Shown: in pieces, positions 53,282 through 64,000 of the stretch
Position numbering within the stretch: the stretch's first letter is position 1
Layout: every line of letters starts with the position of its first letter
Position numbers and translations under genes: made by a program
Origin: Xanthomonas campestris pv. badrii
Lineage (GTDB): Bacteria; Pseudomonadota; Gammaproteobacteria; Xanthomonadales; Xanthomonadaceae
Direction of reading: 5' to 3'
DNA: 64,000 bases
NCBI RefSeq assembly: GCF_012848175.1
Contig: NZ_CP051651.1
Span: 4,278,501-4,342,500 of the forward strand
The notes under the pieces: generated by a model
Database searches by the model: none
Told to the model about the DNA's origin: nothing
The model's input: only the letters and a program-made list of their open reading frames with translations

Positions 53282-55258
53282 TCAGTCGAACAACGCCTGG
53301 ATCGCCGCCAAGCCCGCGCTGGCGCGCTCTTTCTTGCGCTCGGCATCGGCCACCGGGTCGGCGCCGTCGCGCTGCAGCTCCGCTGCCGGAATCTCATCGA
53401 AGAACCGGCTCGGCTTCAACCGCACATGCTCGCCGAACTTGCGCGTCAGCTTGCTGTAGCTCATCCACAACTGCTGCTTGGCGCGGGTGATGCCCACGTA
53501 CAACAGGCGGCGCTCCTCCTGTAGATTGCCTTCTTCCAGGCTGACTTCGTGCGGCAGCACGCCGTCTTCGCAGCCAACGATGAACACATAGCGGAATTCC
53601 AGGCCCTTGGACGCATGCATGGTCATCATGCGCACCTGGTTGCCGCCATCGTCCTTGTCGTTGCGCGACAGCAGCGCCAGCTGCGCAGCCAGATCGCTGG
53701 CGCTCGCGCCACGCGGGCCGCCTTCGAACCACTCGGCCAATTCGTCCAGGTTGCGCTTGCGGCGCTGGAAACCGGTTTCGTCCTTGGATTGGTTGCGCAG
53801 GTCATTGAGCAGGCCGGATTTTTCGGCCAGCATGCGTACCAATTCTCCCGCCGGCATGTCGGTGGAGTGCTGGCGCATCTCGCGCAGGATGTCGGTGAAC
53901 GCGCTCAGGCCATTGGCCGCACGCGGCGGCAGCTGCTGCAATGCGCCCATCGACTCGGCGGCACGCAACATCGGCACCGACTTGCCGCTGGCAAGCTCGG
54001 CCAGTCGCGCCAACGAGGTCGCACCCACTTCGCGCTTGGGCGACTGCACCGCACGCAAGAAGGCGGCGTCATCGTCCGGGTTGACGATCAGGCGCAGCCA
54101 CGACAGCAGGTCCTTGACCTCCTGCCGCTCCAGAAACGCCGTACCGCCGGTCAGGTGATACGGCACCCGCAACAACTGCAGCGCCTTTTCCAGCGGCCGC
54201 GACTGGAAGTTGCCGCGGAACAGGATGCAGAAATCGCTCCACGGCACCTGCTTGGCGGTGCCCAGGAACGAAATTTCGGCGGCCACTTTCTCCGCCTCGT
54301 GCTCGCTGTCGCGGCACTCCCACACGCGGATGCGTTCGCCGTCGGCCTGGTCGCTCCACAGCGTTTTCAAATGCTCGTGCGGGTTGTGCGCGATCAAGGC
54401 GTTGGCCGCGCGCAGCACGCGGTTGGAGCAGCGGTAGTTCTGCTCCAGCTTGATGATTTGCAGCGCCGGATAATCGCGCCCCATCTGCTGCAGGTTTTCC
54501 GGGTTGGCGCCGCGCCAGGCGTAGATGCTCTGGTCGTCGTCGCCCACGCAGGTGAAGTTGCCGCGCGGGCCGGCCAGCATTTTCAGCAGCCGGTATTGCG
54601 CATCGTTGGTATCCTGGCATTCGTCCACCAGCAGGTAACCGATGCGTTCGCGCCAGCCCAGTACGATCTCTTCGTTGGCTTCCAGGATCTGCACCGGCAG
54701 GCGGATCAGATCGTCGAAGTCCACCGCATTGAAGGTCGTCAACCGCGCCTGGTAGCGCTCGTACAGACTGGCGGCCTCTTTTTCACGATTGCTGCGCGCC
54801 GCGGCCATCGCCTGTTCCGGCGACAGACCGGCATTCTTGGCGCGGGAGATCAGGTTCTTGGCGTCCTCGATCGCATCGGGCTTGGCACCATGCATCAGGT
54901 CCTTGATCTGCGCGGCGGCATCGTCCGAGTCGAAGATCGAGAAACCGCGCTTCAGGCCGGCCGCGGCATGTTCGATCTGCAGGAACTTAAGCCCCAGCGC
55001 ATGGAAGGTGCAGATGGTCAGGCCATCGGCGCCGTCGCCGCGGATGCGCTTGGCCACACGCTCGCGCATTTCCTTGGCCGATTTATTGGTGAAGGTGATC
55101 GCGGCGATGCGCTTGGCCGGGTAGCGCCCGGTGGCGATCAGGTGCGCGATCTTCTCCACGATCACGCGCGTCTTGCCGCTGCCGGCACCGGCCAGCACCA
55201 ACAAGGGACCTTCGCAGTGCAGCACTGCGGCGCTTTGCGGGGGATTGAGACCGTGCAT
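53282..55258 (-). CDS. rep: ATP-dependent DNA helicase Rep
   Basis: Superfamily 1A 3'-5' DNA helicase of 658 residues, close to Escherichia coli Rep; it helps replication forks pass protein roadblocks. Walker A is AGAGSGKT (23-30), motif Ia is ITFTNKSAKEM, motif II is VDECQDTN, motif III is GDDDQSIYAWRGA, motif IV is QNYRCSNRVL, motif V is MTMHASKGLEF and motif VI is LLYVGITRAK. The C-terminus is short. It is divergent from tdk. Rep rather than UvrD is supported by the N-terminal MHGLNPPQSAAV. Confidence 0.95.
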   Translation of the reverse strand: MHGLNPPQSAAVLHCEGPLLVLAGAGSGKTRVIVEKIAHLIATGRYPAKRIAAITFTNKSAKEMRERVAKRIRGDGADGLTICTFHALGLKFLQIEHAAAGLKRGFSIFDSDDAAAQIKDLMHGAKPDAIEDAKNLISRAKNAGLSPEQAMAAARSNREKEAASLYERYQARLTTFNAVDFDDLIRLPVQILEANEEIVLGWRERIGYLLVDECQDTNDAQYRLLKMLAGPRGNFTCVGDDDQSIYAWRGANPENLQQMGRDYPALQIIKLEQNYRCSNRVLRAANALIAHNPHEHLKTLWSDQADGERIRVWECRDSEHEAEKVAAEISFLGTAKQVPWSDFCILFRGNFQSRPLEKALQLLRVPYHLTGGTAFLERQEVKDLLSWLRLIVNPDDDAAFLRAVQSPKREVGATSLARLAELASGKSVPMLRAAESMGALQQLPPRAANGLSAFTDILREMRQHSTDMPAGELVRMLAEKSGLLNDLRNQSKDETGFQRRKRNLDELAEWFEGGPRGASASDLAAQLALLSRNDKDDGGNQVRMMTMHASKGLEFRYVFIVGCEDGVLPHEVSLEEGNLQEERRLLYVGITRAKQQLWMSYSKLTRKFGEHVRLKPSRFFDEIPAAELQRDGADPVADAERKKERASAGLAAIQALFD

Positions 55259-55466
55259 AGAGGCTTCCGACAGAGCGCGCCATTGTACCGGGGCTGCTTG
55301 CGACTGGCCGACGCGACGGATTCATGTCTCCAGTGCCGCTCGCCCTTGCCCATCACCAGAGGCTGCGCTCCCACCCGCTCGACGGCAGGCATTGCCCCCG
55401 CCCAGCCGCGCCATCGCCGCACACACAGGCGCCGCATCCTGCCGCCCGGGCCGGTAAAATCAGCCG

Positions 55467-56102
55467 ATGGCCAAGCTCTACTTCTACTATTCGGCGATGA
55501 ATGCCGGCAAGACCACCACCTTGCTGCAGTCGGCGCACAACTACCGCGAGCGCGGCATGCGCACGCTGATCCTCACGCCCAAGCTCGATCACCGCGCCGG
55601 CAGCGGCGTGGTCGCCTCGCGGATCGGCCTGCGGGCGGACGGGCGCACGTTCGACCACAGCACCGAATTGCAACAGCTGGTCGAACGCGACATCGCCACC
55701 GACGGGCCGCTGCATTGCGTGCTGGTGGACGAAGCGCAATTCCTTGGCCGCGCACAGGTCTGGCAATTGAGCGAGGTGGTCGACCGGCTGCGCATTCCGG
55801 TGCTCTGCTACGGCCTGCGTACGGATTTTCGCGGCGAGTTGTTCGAAGGCAGCCAGTTCCTGCTGGCCTGGGCCGACGAACTGGAAGAGATCAAGACCAT
55901 CTGCCACAGCGGCAGCAAGGCCACCATGACCGTGCGCGTGGATGCGCACGGTCATGCCGTACAGGACGGCCCGCAGGTGGAGATTGGCGGCAACCAACGC
56001 TACGTCTCGGTCAGCCGCGCCGAGTTCAAGAAGATCATGCGCGGTGAAGGCCGCATCGATCCGTTGCAGATCGCCTTGCCGTTGCCGTCTGCAGGCAGCT
56101 AG
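55467..56102 (+). CDS. tdk: Thymidine kinase (type II)
   Basis: Salvage enzyme phosphorylating thymidine or deoxyuridine with ATP; 211 residues. The P-loop is AMNAGKTT (10-17), followed by ILTPKLDHR, the DEAQFL block with the catalytic Glu, [14 protein letters not shown] and [11 protein letters not shown]. The usual four Cys of the lasso zinc site are mostly missing: CHSGSKAT keeps one, and the late Cys is replaced by Ser (VSVSRAEF). The fold is probably stabilised differently, as in some other Gram-negatives. The reading frame is intact. Confidence 0.95.
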   Translation: MAKLYFYYSAMNAGKTTTLLQSAHNYRERGMRTLILTPKLDHRAGSGVVASRIGLRADGRTFDHSTELQQLVERDIATDGPLHCVLVDEAQFLGRAQVWQLSEVVDRLRIPVLCYGLRTDFRGELFEGSQFLLAWADELEEIKTICHSGSKATMTVRVDAHGHAVQDGPQVEIGGNQRYVSVSRAEFKKIMRGEGRIDPLQIALPLPSAGS

Positions 56103-56364
56103 GTCGTCGCCTGATCGGCCAGCTGCCGCGCCGAGCACGCGCAGGGCAACGCCGATCAGGAACCCGCACGGCTGCTGCGACGTCGCAACCCAGCTATACG
56201 ATTCATTGCCATCGCTAGACCTTCGCGGGCATGCATGTCCCGCCCCATCGCCGGCATTGGCCGACAGGCGTATCGTGATACCTGCATGGCAGCAGCCGGA
56301 TGCCCAACCAGGCCCAACTGCTGTCCTGTAAACTGGCGACCATCCACCTCTAGGGAGGCAATAC

Positions 56365-57609
56365 ATGGGTCCGCTTCCCGCTGAGCTCCGCGCCGACATC
56401 GCGCGCGTAGGCCGACTCTCTTCGGTCCCCGATGTCCTGAATATTCTCACCCGTCTGACCGGCATGGGCTTTGCCGCGGTCGCGCGCGTGACCGAGGCGC
56501 GCTGGATCACCTGCCAGGTCCGCGACGACCTGGCGTTCGGTCTGGTGCCTGGCGACGAGCTGCCGCTGGCCACCACGTTCTGCGACAGCGTGCGGGTCAA
56601 GGGCAACGCGGTCTGGTTCGGCCACGCCTCGGACGACCCGGTCTACCGCGACCATCCTTCGCCGCGGCTGTACGGTTTCGAAAGCTACGTCTCGGTGCCG
56701 ATCCGCTTCGACGATGGCAGCGTGTTCGGCACCTTGTGCGCGCTGGATCCGCTGCCACGGGTCATGGACCGGCAGCTGGTGGAGAAGGTCGAGCTGCTGG
56801 CGCAGCTGCTGGGCGCGCAGATCCAGGCCGAGCAGCGCGCCGAGGAGAGTGCGCAGGAATCGCAGCGCGCCCGTTGCGAACTCGGGCGCGCCGGTGCCTC
56901 GGCACGGCTGCGCGAAGAGTTCATCGGCATTCTCGGCCACGACCTGCGCAATCCGCTGCAGTCCATGCACGCCGTGGTGGACATGCTCGCCATCGACCCG
57001 ATCAACCAGCGCCAGGGCGGTGCCATCCGTTCGCTGCAGCGCAGCCTGCAGCGCATGGAAGAGCTGATCGACTTCGCCTGCGATTTCGCCCGCGGTATCG
57101 AACGCGACTGGCTGCAGCTGGACTACGGCAATGGCAGCGACCTGTCCGATGCGCTCTCGCAGGTGGTGGACGAAACCCGCGCCGCCTATCCCAATCAGGT
57201 GCTGTCCACGCATGTGGCCATCGACGAGCCGGTGCATGGGGATGCGGTACGGCTGGCGCAGATGTTCGGCAGCATGATGATCAACGCGGTGGTGCAGGGC
57301 CAGCAGAGTTCGCTGATCAAGGCGGTGGCGGTCACCGAGCAGGGCCGTCTACGGCTTGAGGTCTGCAATCTGGATGGCATCGATCCACGCCGGCTGGATG
57401 TGCTGCATGCCTCCACGCACGTGCACAGCGGCGGCCGTGCAGTACCGGACGTGGATCTGGGCCTGCATATGGCCGCGCAGATCGCACAGGCGCACCAGGG
57501 TGAGCTGCGCATCACCAGCGGCAAGGACGGCACCTGCTTCCGCGTGGAGTTGTCCTGCGCACGGCCGCGTACGCGCCTGCAGCTGATCAACGGCACGACC
57601 CCGGCCTGA
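56365..57609 (+). CDS. GAF-domain sensor histidine kinase with weak ATP-binding motifs
   Basis: Soluble sensor protein of 414 residues. A GAF domain (about 20-150: AAVARVTEARWITCQVRDDL, FCDSVRVKG, SYVSVPIRFDDGSVFGTLCALD) is followed by a coiled linker and HisKA, with phospho-acceptor His192 in FIGILGHDLRNPLQS. The HATPase part is diverged: the N-box is MMINAVVQG, the G1 region reads EVCNLDGID instead of DxGxG, and G2 reads DLGLHMAAQIAQAHQG. It may phosphorylate weakly or act as a partner or phosphatase. No response regulator is adjacent. GGGAGG stands before ATG 56365. Confidence 0.88.
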   Translation: MGPLPAELRADIARVGRLSSVPDVLNILTRLTGMGFAAVARVTEARWITCQVRDDLAFGLVPGDELPLATTFCDSVRVKGNAVWFGHASDDPVYRDHPSPRLYGFESYVSVPIRFDDGSVFGTLCALDPLPRVMDRQLVEKVELLAQLLGAQIQAEQRAEESAQESQRARCELGRAGASARLREEFIGILGHDLRNPLQSMHAVVDMLAIDPINQRQGGAIRSLQRSLQRMEELIDFACDFARGIERDWLQLDYGNGSDLSDALSQVVDETRAAYPNQVLSTHVAIDEPVHGDAVRLAQMFGSMMINAVVQGQQSSLIKAVAVTEQGRLRLEVCNLDGIDPRRLDVLHASTHVHSGGRAVPDVDLGLHMAAQIAQAHQGELRITSGKDGTCFRVELSCARPRTRLQLINGTTPA

Positions 57610-57713
57610 TCGGACTGGCGCCGCGGGACCCCCGGCGGCGCTGCCTACACCGTCACGCGCATCGCCGGCGATTGAAGACGGCAATGCACGTCCCGCGTGG
57701 TCGGCACGCACAC

Positions 57714-59315
57714 TCAGTAAAGCTTGCGCTCACTGGCCGGTGGCGGTGTCCACTGATAGAGCCAGGTTTCGGTCAACGGCTTGCCGTTGGCGCGCAGGTA
57801 CAGGCGGATGTCGATCTGCTGGGTGCCCTCGTCCGGCGGCACCAGGTCGAACATCGCCCGGTAGCCCTTGAGCTCGTGCAACGGGCGCGCCGACACGATT
57901 TCGGTGGTGCCGCGCGACACCTGGATCACCGCTTCGACCTTGGTCTTTGCCTCCTTCACCAGGGCCGGCAGCTCGCCGCCGGCAAAATCCACTGCAAACC
58001 GCCATGAGAAGTGGCTGCGCTTCTGCCCGACGATGCCGCCCAGCCCGGTACGGGTGGCCACGCAATGGGCCAGCGGCGAACGGGCCGGTGGCTGCGCGCC
58101 CCAGTACAGCCGGTAGCCCATCAACAGTTCCTGCCCCGGCTGCGGTTTGGCCCGCGGATTCCAGAACGCCACGATATTGTCGAAGGTTTCGTCCACGGTG
58201 GGGATCTCGACCAGTTGGACCGAGCCCTTGCCCCAACCGCTCTTGGGCTCCACCCACAGGCACGGGCGCTTGTCGTAGAACACGCCATCGTCCTGGTAAT
58301 GGTCGAAATTGCGGTCGCGCTGCAGCAGCCCGAAGCCGCGCGGGTTCTCATCCACAAACATGTTGAAGCGCAGCTGCGGCGGATTGCACAGCGGCCGCCA
58401 GATCCATTCGCCGCCGCCGGTCCACATCGCCAGGCCATCGGTGTCGTGGATCTCCGGCCGCCAGTCCCAGTCCATGCGGCTGTCGTTTTCGCCGACCTGG
58501 TACATGCTGGTGCACGGACCGATGCCCAGCCGCTCGATGGCCTTGCGCGGGTATAGCGCGCTGTCGATATCCATCACCAGCACCTCGCCATTGGTGATGG
58601 CAAAGCGGTAGGCGCCGGCAATGCTGGGCGAATCCAGCAACCCGTACACCACCACGGTGTCCGAATCGTCGGCCGGCTGTTCCAGGTAATAGGCGATGAA
58701 GTCCGGAAACTCTTCCGGCCCACCGGTGCCGGTATCGATCGCCAGCCCGCGTGCCGACTGTCCGTACTGGCCTTCCTTGCCCACCGCGCGGAAATAGCTC
58801 GCACCCAGAAACGCCGCAAAGTCGCGGTCGGTGTCCTTGCGCGTGTTGAGCCGGAATCCGGCAAAACCCAGGTCCTTGGGCAACTGCTTGCCACCCAGCC
58901 CACTGCTGCCGTAATCGAACGCAGCCGGGTCATAGGCCAGTTGCTGCGCCTTGCCATCGACGATGTCGTAGATGTGTACCGGTGTATGGAAATACAGGCC
59001 CAGGTGGAAGAACTTCGCCTGGAACTTGCCGTTGCCGTCTGCCCACAATGCATGGTCCTGGCGGTAGCGGATCGATTGGTACTGATCCCAGTTCAATGCC
59101 TCCAGCGGGCCGGGCAGCACCTGCTTGTGGCTCTTGTACGGCGCGGCAGCCAACGCGCGCGCCTGCCCCTTGAGCCAGGCATAGTCGAACGGTTGCGGCT
59201 GACCGAGCCGGCGCAGTCCCACGGCCCTGGCCGCCAATGCCCACTGCGGCACCGCCGGTAAACCGAGCGCGGCCAGGGCGGCAGCGGCATTCTTCAGGAA
59301 GTGGCGTCGTTGCAT
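57714..59315 (-). CDS. opgD: Glucan biosynthesis protein D (OpgD), Tat-exported
   Basis: Periplasmic protein for osmoregulated periplasmic glucan backbone, now known to be a beta-1,2-glucan hydrolase in GH186 (family knowledge). It has 533 residues. The twin-arginine signal is MQRRHFLKN. Core blocks are FHTPVHIYDIVDG, GASYFRAVGKEGQYGQSARGLAI, RFNMFVDENPRGFGLLQRDRNFDHYQDDGVFYDKRP and LLMGYRLYW. The Asp-rich segment around NFDHYQDDG is where the general acid lies. OpgG/OpgH genes are not in this window; a DUF4380 gene precedes it. Confidence 0.95.
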   Translation of the reverse strand: MQRRHFLKNAAAALAALGLPAVPQWALAARAVGLRRLGQPQPFDYAWLKGQARALAAAPYKSHKQVLPGPLEALNWDQYQSIRYRQDHALWADGNGKFQAKFFHLGLYFHTPVHIYDIVDGKAQQLAYDPAAFDYGSSGLGGKQLPKDLGFAGFRLNTRKDTDRDFAAFLGASYFRAVGKEGQYGQSARGLAIDTGTGGPEEFPDFIAYYLEQPADDSDTVVVYGLLDSPSIAGAYRFAITNGEVLVMDIDSALYPRKAIERLGIGPCTSMYQVGENDSRMDWDWRPEIHDTDGLAMWTGGGEWIWRPLCNPPQLRFNMFVDENPRGFGLLQRDRNFDHYQDDGVFYDKRPCLWVEPKSGWGKGSVQLVEIPTVDETFDNIVAFWNPRAKPQPGQELLMGYRLYWGAQPPARSPLAHCVATRTGLGGIVGQKRSHFSWRFAVDFAGGELPALVKEAKTKVEAVIQVSRGTTEIVSARPLHELKGYRAMFDLVPPDEGTQQIDIRLYLRANGKPLTETWLYQWTPPPASERKLY

Positions 59316-59384
59316 GCGCGTCGGTCTGAGCTAAGGAATGGCGACATCATAGCTACAGCCCGGCGTGGACGCGCATGCGGGATT

Positions 59385-60488
59385 CTAAGGTCTCCGGGGT
59401 GCAGCCGCGCAGGCCTGGTCCAGCCCCAGCTCCTCGGCCTTGCTGCACAGGAACTGCCGCTGCGCCTGCTCTTCGTCCGGCCCGGTGTAGCGCAGCAAGG
59501 TCCATTGTTCCTGCGCCTGCATCTGCGCCCCTGGTGCGAGCTGCCGGTACGGCGCGTGCACCTCCATTTCCAGCAGCCCCTGCTCGGGATGCCGAGGTGG
59601 CGCATCCAGATACAACTCCACCTGACCCTGCTCGGGATGGATCGCCGCCAACGGCTGATGCGCAAAGCCAATGACCAGAACCTGCTTCCCGGCAAACCCG
59701 GCCATCCAGCCTGCAGATGGCTGCAGCAACAGCTTGCCACGCTGGATCAGGCTGTCATCCCGTACGTCGGCGCGCAGTGCAAGGACACCTGCGTGGTGCG
59801 AGAACATCGGCGCTATCGTCCCCGCCTCGCTGGGTGGCTGCACCCGCACATCGGCCCTGTTCGCCACCGGCACAAAGACCCGCGTACTCGCTGCCACCCG
59901 CGTGTTGAACCACAGGTCCCAGGCGATCGCCTCCTTGCGGATATTGCGCGCCGTGGCCCGCAGTTGCACGGTGTCGGCGCGTGTCCTGGAGATCTCGACG
60001 TGCTTGCTCAGTTGCATGCCCGTCACCGGGCTGGGCACGCCCTGCAGGCTCGCCTGGCCTGGTCCCCGCGTCACTACGCGGGTACTCGCCAACGACAGAT
60101 ACGGGTCCGGCGGCCACACCGCAGCGGCGGCCTTGCGCTGCGGATTGACCTGCTGATGCAACCACCACTGGATCTGCGGCCCCACCCAGACATCGTGGCC
60201 CAGGTACGGCACATCGCCAGCACTGGCAGACACCGCTGGTGTGGGTTGCCGCTCCACCGCGGCCCCCACTTTCAACACATTGGGTTGGCCACGCAGGTTG
60301 AAGGACAGCACGCGCCCGCCGAATGCCGGCGTCAGGCTCAGTTCCAGCACCTCGTTGCTCAGGCAGATGCGCTCTACTGCTGCTGTCTTTTCATGAACCG
60401 GTGGATCGGCCTGCGCCATGCTCCAGGGCAGCAGCGTCAACGCCAAGGCAATCCACAGCAACTCGAAGCGGTGCGGCGTTGTGGGCAT
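59385..60488 (-). CDS. DUF4380 periplasmic protein
   Basis: Protein of 367 residues with signal peptide LLWIALALTLLPWSMAQA. The fold resembles the sugar-mutarotase-like beta-sandwich of DUF4380 proteins: LELSLTPAFGGRVLSFNLRGQ at the start, LQLRATARNIRKEAIAWDLWFNTR, and a C-terminal AEELGLDQACAAA. A carbohydrate-binding or sugar-epimerase-like role is possible but not shown. GGAAG precedes ATG 60488. It lies 69 bp upstream of opgD in the same direction, so co-expression with glucan metabolism is possible. Confidence 0.8.
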   Translation of the reverse strand: MPTTPHRFELLWIALALTLLPWSMAQADPPVHEKTAAVERICLSNEVLELSLTPAFGGRVLSFNLRGQPNVLKVGAAVERQPTPAVSASAGDVPYLGHDVWVGPQIQWWLHQQVNPQRKAAAAVWPPDPYLSLASTRVVTRGPGQASLQGVPSPVTGMQLSKHVEISRTRADTVQLRATARNIRKEAIAWDLWFNTRVAASTRVFVPVANRADVRVQPPSEAGTIAPMFSHHAGVLALRADVRDDSLIQRGKLLLQPSAGWMAGFAGKQVLVIGFAHQPLAAIHPEQGQVELYLDAPPRHPEQGLLEMEVHAPYRQLAPGAQMQAQEQWTLLRYTGPDEEQAQRQFLCSKAEELGLDQACAAAPRRP

Positions 60489-60741
60489 GTGGCACTTCCG
60501 GGCGTGAGGCCTGTGATTGTCGCGCCGTCCCTGCCAGGACACTAGCCGCGCACGCTGGAAAAGTCGGCAGCGACCAATGCAATCGATGCTTTCGCGGTTT
60601 TATCAGTAGTTGCGGCATGCCTGCCCCAGATGCTTGATCGGATGGCATGCAGACGTGGGAAGTGGTGCTACTGCGTTAGCTCGCATGTAGGTACGCAATG
60701 ATCCCGCTGCCGAGGTGGCTTCACCCATCATGCATGACCGC

Positions 60742-61557
60742 CTATCGCTGGCAGCTACCGCACCACACCGTTGCACGTTGCCCGATGGTGGCGTGCTTCA
60801 GCAGTCGCCCGCACTGTTTGCAGGGCTCGCCCTCACGGCCGTAGACATTCAATTCCTGCTCGAAATAACCGGGTGCACCATCCGGGCTGATAAAGTCCCG
60901 CAGCGTCGTGCCTCCGCGCTGGATGGCATAGCCGAGTATCTCTTTGACTGCAGCGGCCAGCCCACGATACCGGTCCAGCGAAACTTTTCCGGCTTCGCGC
61001 AACGGGCTGATTCCCGCGCGATACAGGCTTTCAGCCGCGTAGATGTTGCCCACACCGACCACCACGGACTGATCCATCAGAAAGGTCTTGACGGCTGCAC
61101 GACGTCCGCGCGACAGCGCGTGCAGATACTCTCCAGTCAATGCATCTGATAGTGGCTCCGGACCCAGGGTCGCCAGCAACTCATGCACTTGCGTATCCGG
61201 CTGCCATAGCAAGCATCCGAACCGGCGCGGGTCGTTGAAGCGCAGGACATGTCCATTCTGCAGGCTGATATCTACATGATCGTGCGCACGCGGCAGGGTA
61301 TCGCCCGGCAAGACGCGCAGGCTTCCCGACATCCCCAGGTGCAGCAATGCACTGCCACCGGCATCGGTATCCATCAATAGATACTTCGCGCGCCGACGCA
61401 CCTGGGTAATGGTTGCCCCAGGTAGCAAGCGCTCGATCTGCTCGGCAATGGGCCAGCGCAAATCCGGACGCCGCAGGATCACGCCATGAATGCGTTGCCC
61501 GATCAGATGCGGCGCCAGGCCACGCACAGTAGTTTCGACTTCGGGCAACTCCGGCAT
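60742..61557 (-). CDS. mutM: Formamidopyrimidine-DNA glycosylase
   Basis: Bifunctional DNA glycosylase/AP lyase for 8-oxoguanine; 271 residues. Mature Pro2-Glu3 (PELPEVETTVRGL) is the catalytic pair, and RRRAKYLLMD carries the conserved Lys. DPRRFGCLLW, VVVGVGNIYAAESLYRAGISP and the C-terminal zinc finger with C-x2-C twice (CKQCGRLL, CGSCQR) are intact. ATG 61557 gives the exact Met-Pro-Glu start; the longer frame to 61575 does not. It is directly upstream of the rRNA operon end. Confidence 0.97.
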   Translation of the reverse strand: MPELPEVETTVRGLAPHLIGQRIHGVILRRPDLRWPIAEQIERLLPGATITQVRRRAKYLLMDTDAGGSALLHLGMSGSLRVLPGDTLPRAHDHVDISLQNGHVLRFNDPRRFGCLLWQPDTQVHELLATLGPEPLSDALTGEYLHALSRGRRAAVKTFLMDQSVVVGVGNIYAAESLYRAGISPLREAGKVSLDRYRGLAAAVKEILGYAIQRGGTTLRDFISPDGAPGYFEQELNVYGREGEPCKQCGRLLKHATIGQRATVWCGSCQR

Positions 61558-61691
61558 CCGGGCATCCAGCAGCACCGGCCATGCACCGGCACGCTCCGAG
61601 ATGGAGGTCAGCCGGGCAAAAACAATGCGGTTAGAGGCGCACTGCTCAGTGGGCAGGCAGTGGCCGGGGTTGCCGGATCGGCTTTCGGCGC

Positions 61692-61729
61692 AAAAAACAA
61701 ACCCCCAGTCCGCTTGGACTGAGGGTTTG
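61692..61729 (-). terminator. rRNA operon terminator
   Basis: Minus-strand stem of 14 bp with one mismatch and a 4-base loop (61698-61711 with 61716-61729: CAAACCCTCAGTCC / GGACTGGGGGTTTG), followed by six T. It lies right after the 5S gene. Confidence 0.92.
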
Positions 61730-61738
61730 GGGTAAAGC

Positions 61739-61854
61739 CCCTGGCGATGACCTACTCTCGCATGGCTTGAGCCACACTACCATCGGCGCAGCTGCGTTTC
61801 ACTTCCGAGTTCGGGATGGGATCGGGTGGTTCCACAGCGCTAATTTCACCAGGG
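61739..61854 (-). rRNA. rrf: 5S ribosomal RNA
   Basis: Reading the minus strand: CCCTGGTGAAATT at the 5' end, CCCGAACTCGGAAGTGAAACG, GATGGTAGTGTGG, CATGCGAGAGTAGG and a 3' end CCAGGGG. The ends pair and the length is about 116, as in other gammaproteobacterial 5S RNAs. End positions are accurate to a few bases. Confidence 0.95.
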
Positions 61855-61966
61855 AGACGGTTGGAGCAGCGCTTTGGAGCGCTCGTCTCGCAGAGGTAAC
61901 TTGTGACGTAGCTTGCGTTTGGTGATCTACCAACGTTCGTTGGGACCAAGGCAACTTGAGGTTATA

Positions 61967-64000
<2,034 letters not shown>

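Overview
The window is high-GC DNA from a Xanthomonas-type gammaproteobacterium. The evidence is the gene content and order: a xylan utilisation locus of the kind described in X. campestris, with two copies of a TGGTAGCGCTA-type xyl-box, TonB-dependent receptors (TBDRs) with Xanthomonas-style N-termini, and Xanthomonas-type intergenic hairpin repeats. The species cannot be fixed from the sequence alone; X. citri/axonopodis/euvesicatoria or a close relative is likely.

Region 1 (1-12.4 kb) is the first half of a xylan/glucuronoxylan locus: the 3' part of xylA, a divergent LacI regulator (XylR-like), a GH67 alpha-glucuronidase overlapping a SASA-type acetylesterase, an enolase-superfamily mannonate dehydratase (ManD), a GH3-PA14 beta-xylosidase and a fructuronate reductase. 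Region 2 (12.5-20.3 kb) interrupts that theme with unrelated or accessory genes: a VOC/bleomycin-resistance-like protein, a small membrane protein, a DUF2256 mini-protein, a histone-H1-like lysine/alanine-rich protein, a kelch propeller, a DUF3800 protein, an SMP-30 lipoprotein, and an AT-rich patch with exported proteins of unknown role. Region 3 (20.4-31.7 kb) resumes the xylan locus: GH10, uxaC, GH10 and a hexuronate transporter on the minus strand, then divergently a TBDR, a GPH sugar symporter and a cytosolic GH43. Together these genes can import xylo-oligosaccharides, remove acetyl and (methyl)glucuronosyl groups, release xylose, and convert glucuronate via fructuronate and mannonate to 2-keto-3-deoxygluconate.

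Region 4 (31.8-39.7 kb) is mostly housekeeping or conserved: lipocalin, RraB-like protein, DUF5076, a BamE-like exported protein, YdcH-like DUF465, an MDR oxidoreductase, and plsB coupled to a lipoprotein gene. Region 5 (39.7-49.4 kb) is a second nutrient-type cassette: a LacI regulator with its own candidate operator, two tandem Oar-type TBDRs with duplicated 5' leaders, and a flavin-dependent 'tryptophan halogenase'-like protein that keeps the catalytic Lys79 and Glu346. Its substrate is unknown, and it is the best candidate here for an undescribed system.

Region 6 (49.7-64 kb) holds conserved genes: pyrF overlapping an acid phosphatase/nucleotidase lipoprotein, a YceH-type DUF480 protein, a GNAT acetyltransferase, rep, tdk, a GAF histidine kinase with weak ATP-binding motifs, opgD with a DUF4380 neighbour, mutM, and the 3' end of an rRNA operon (5S and about 2 kb of 23S, minus strand). 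No CRISPR array, transposase, integrase or tRNA gene was recognised.
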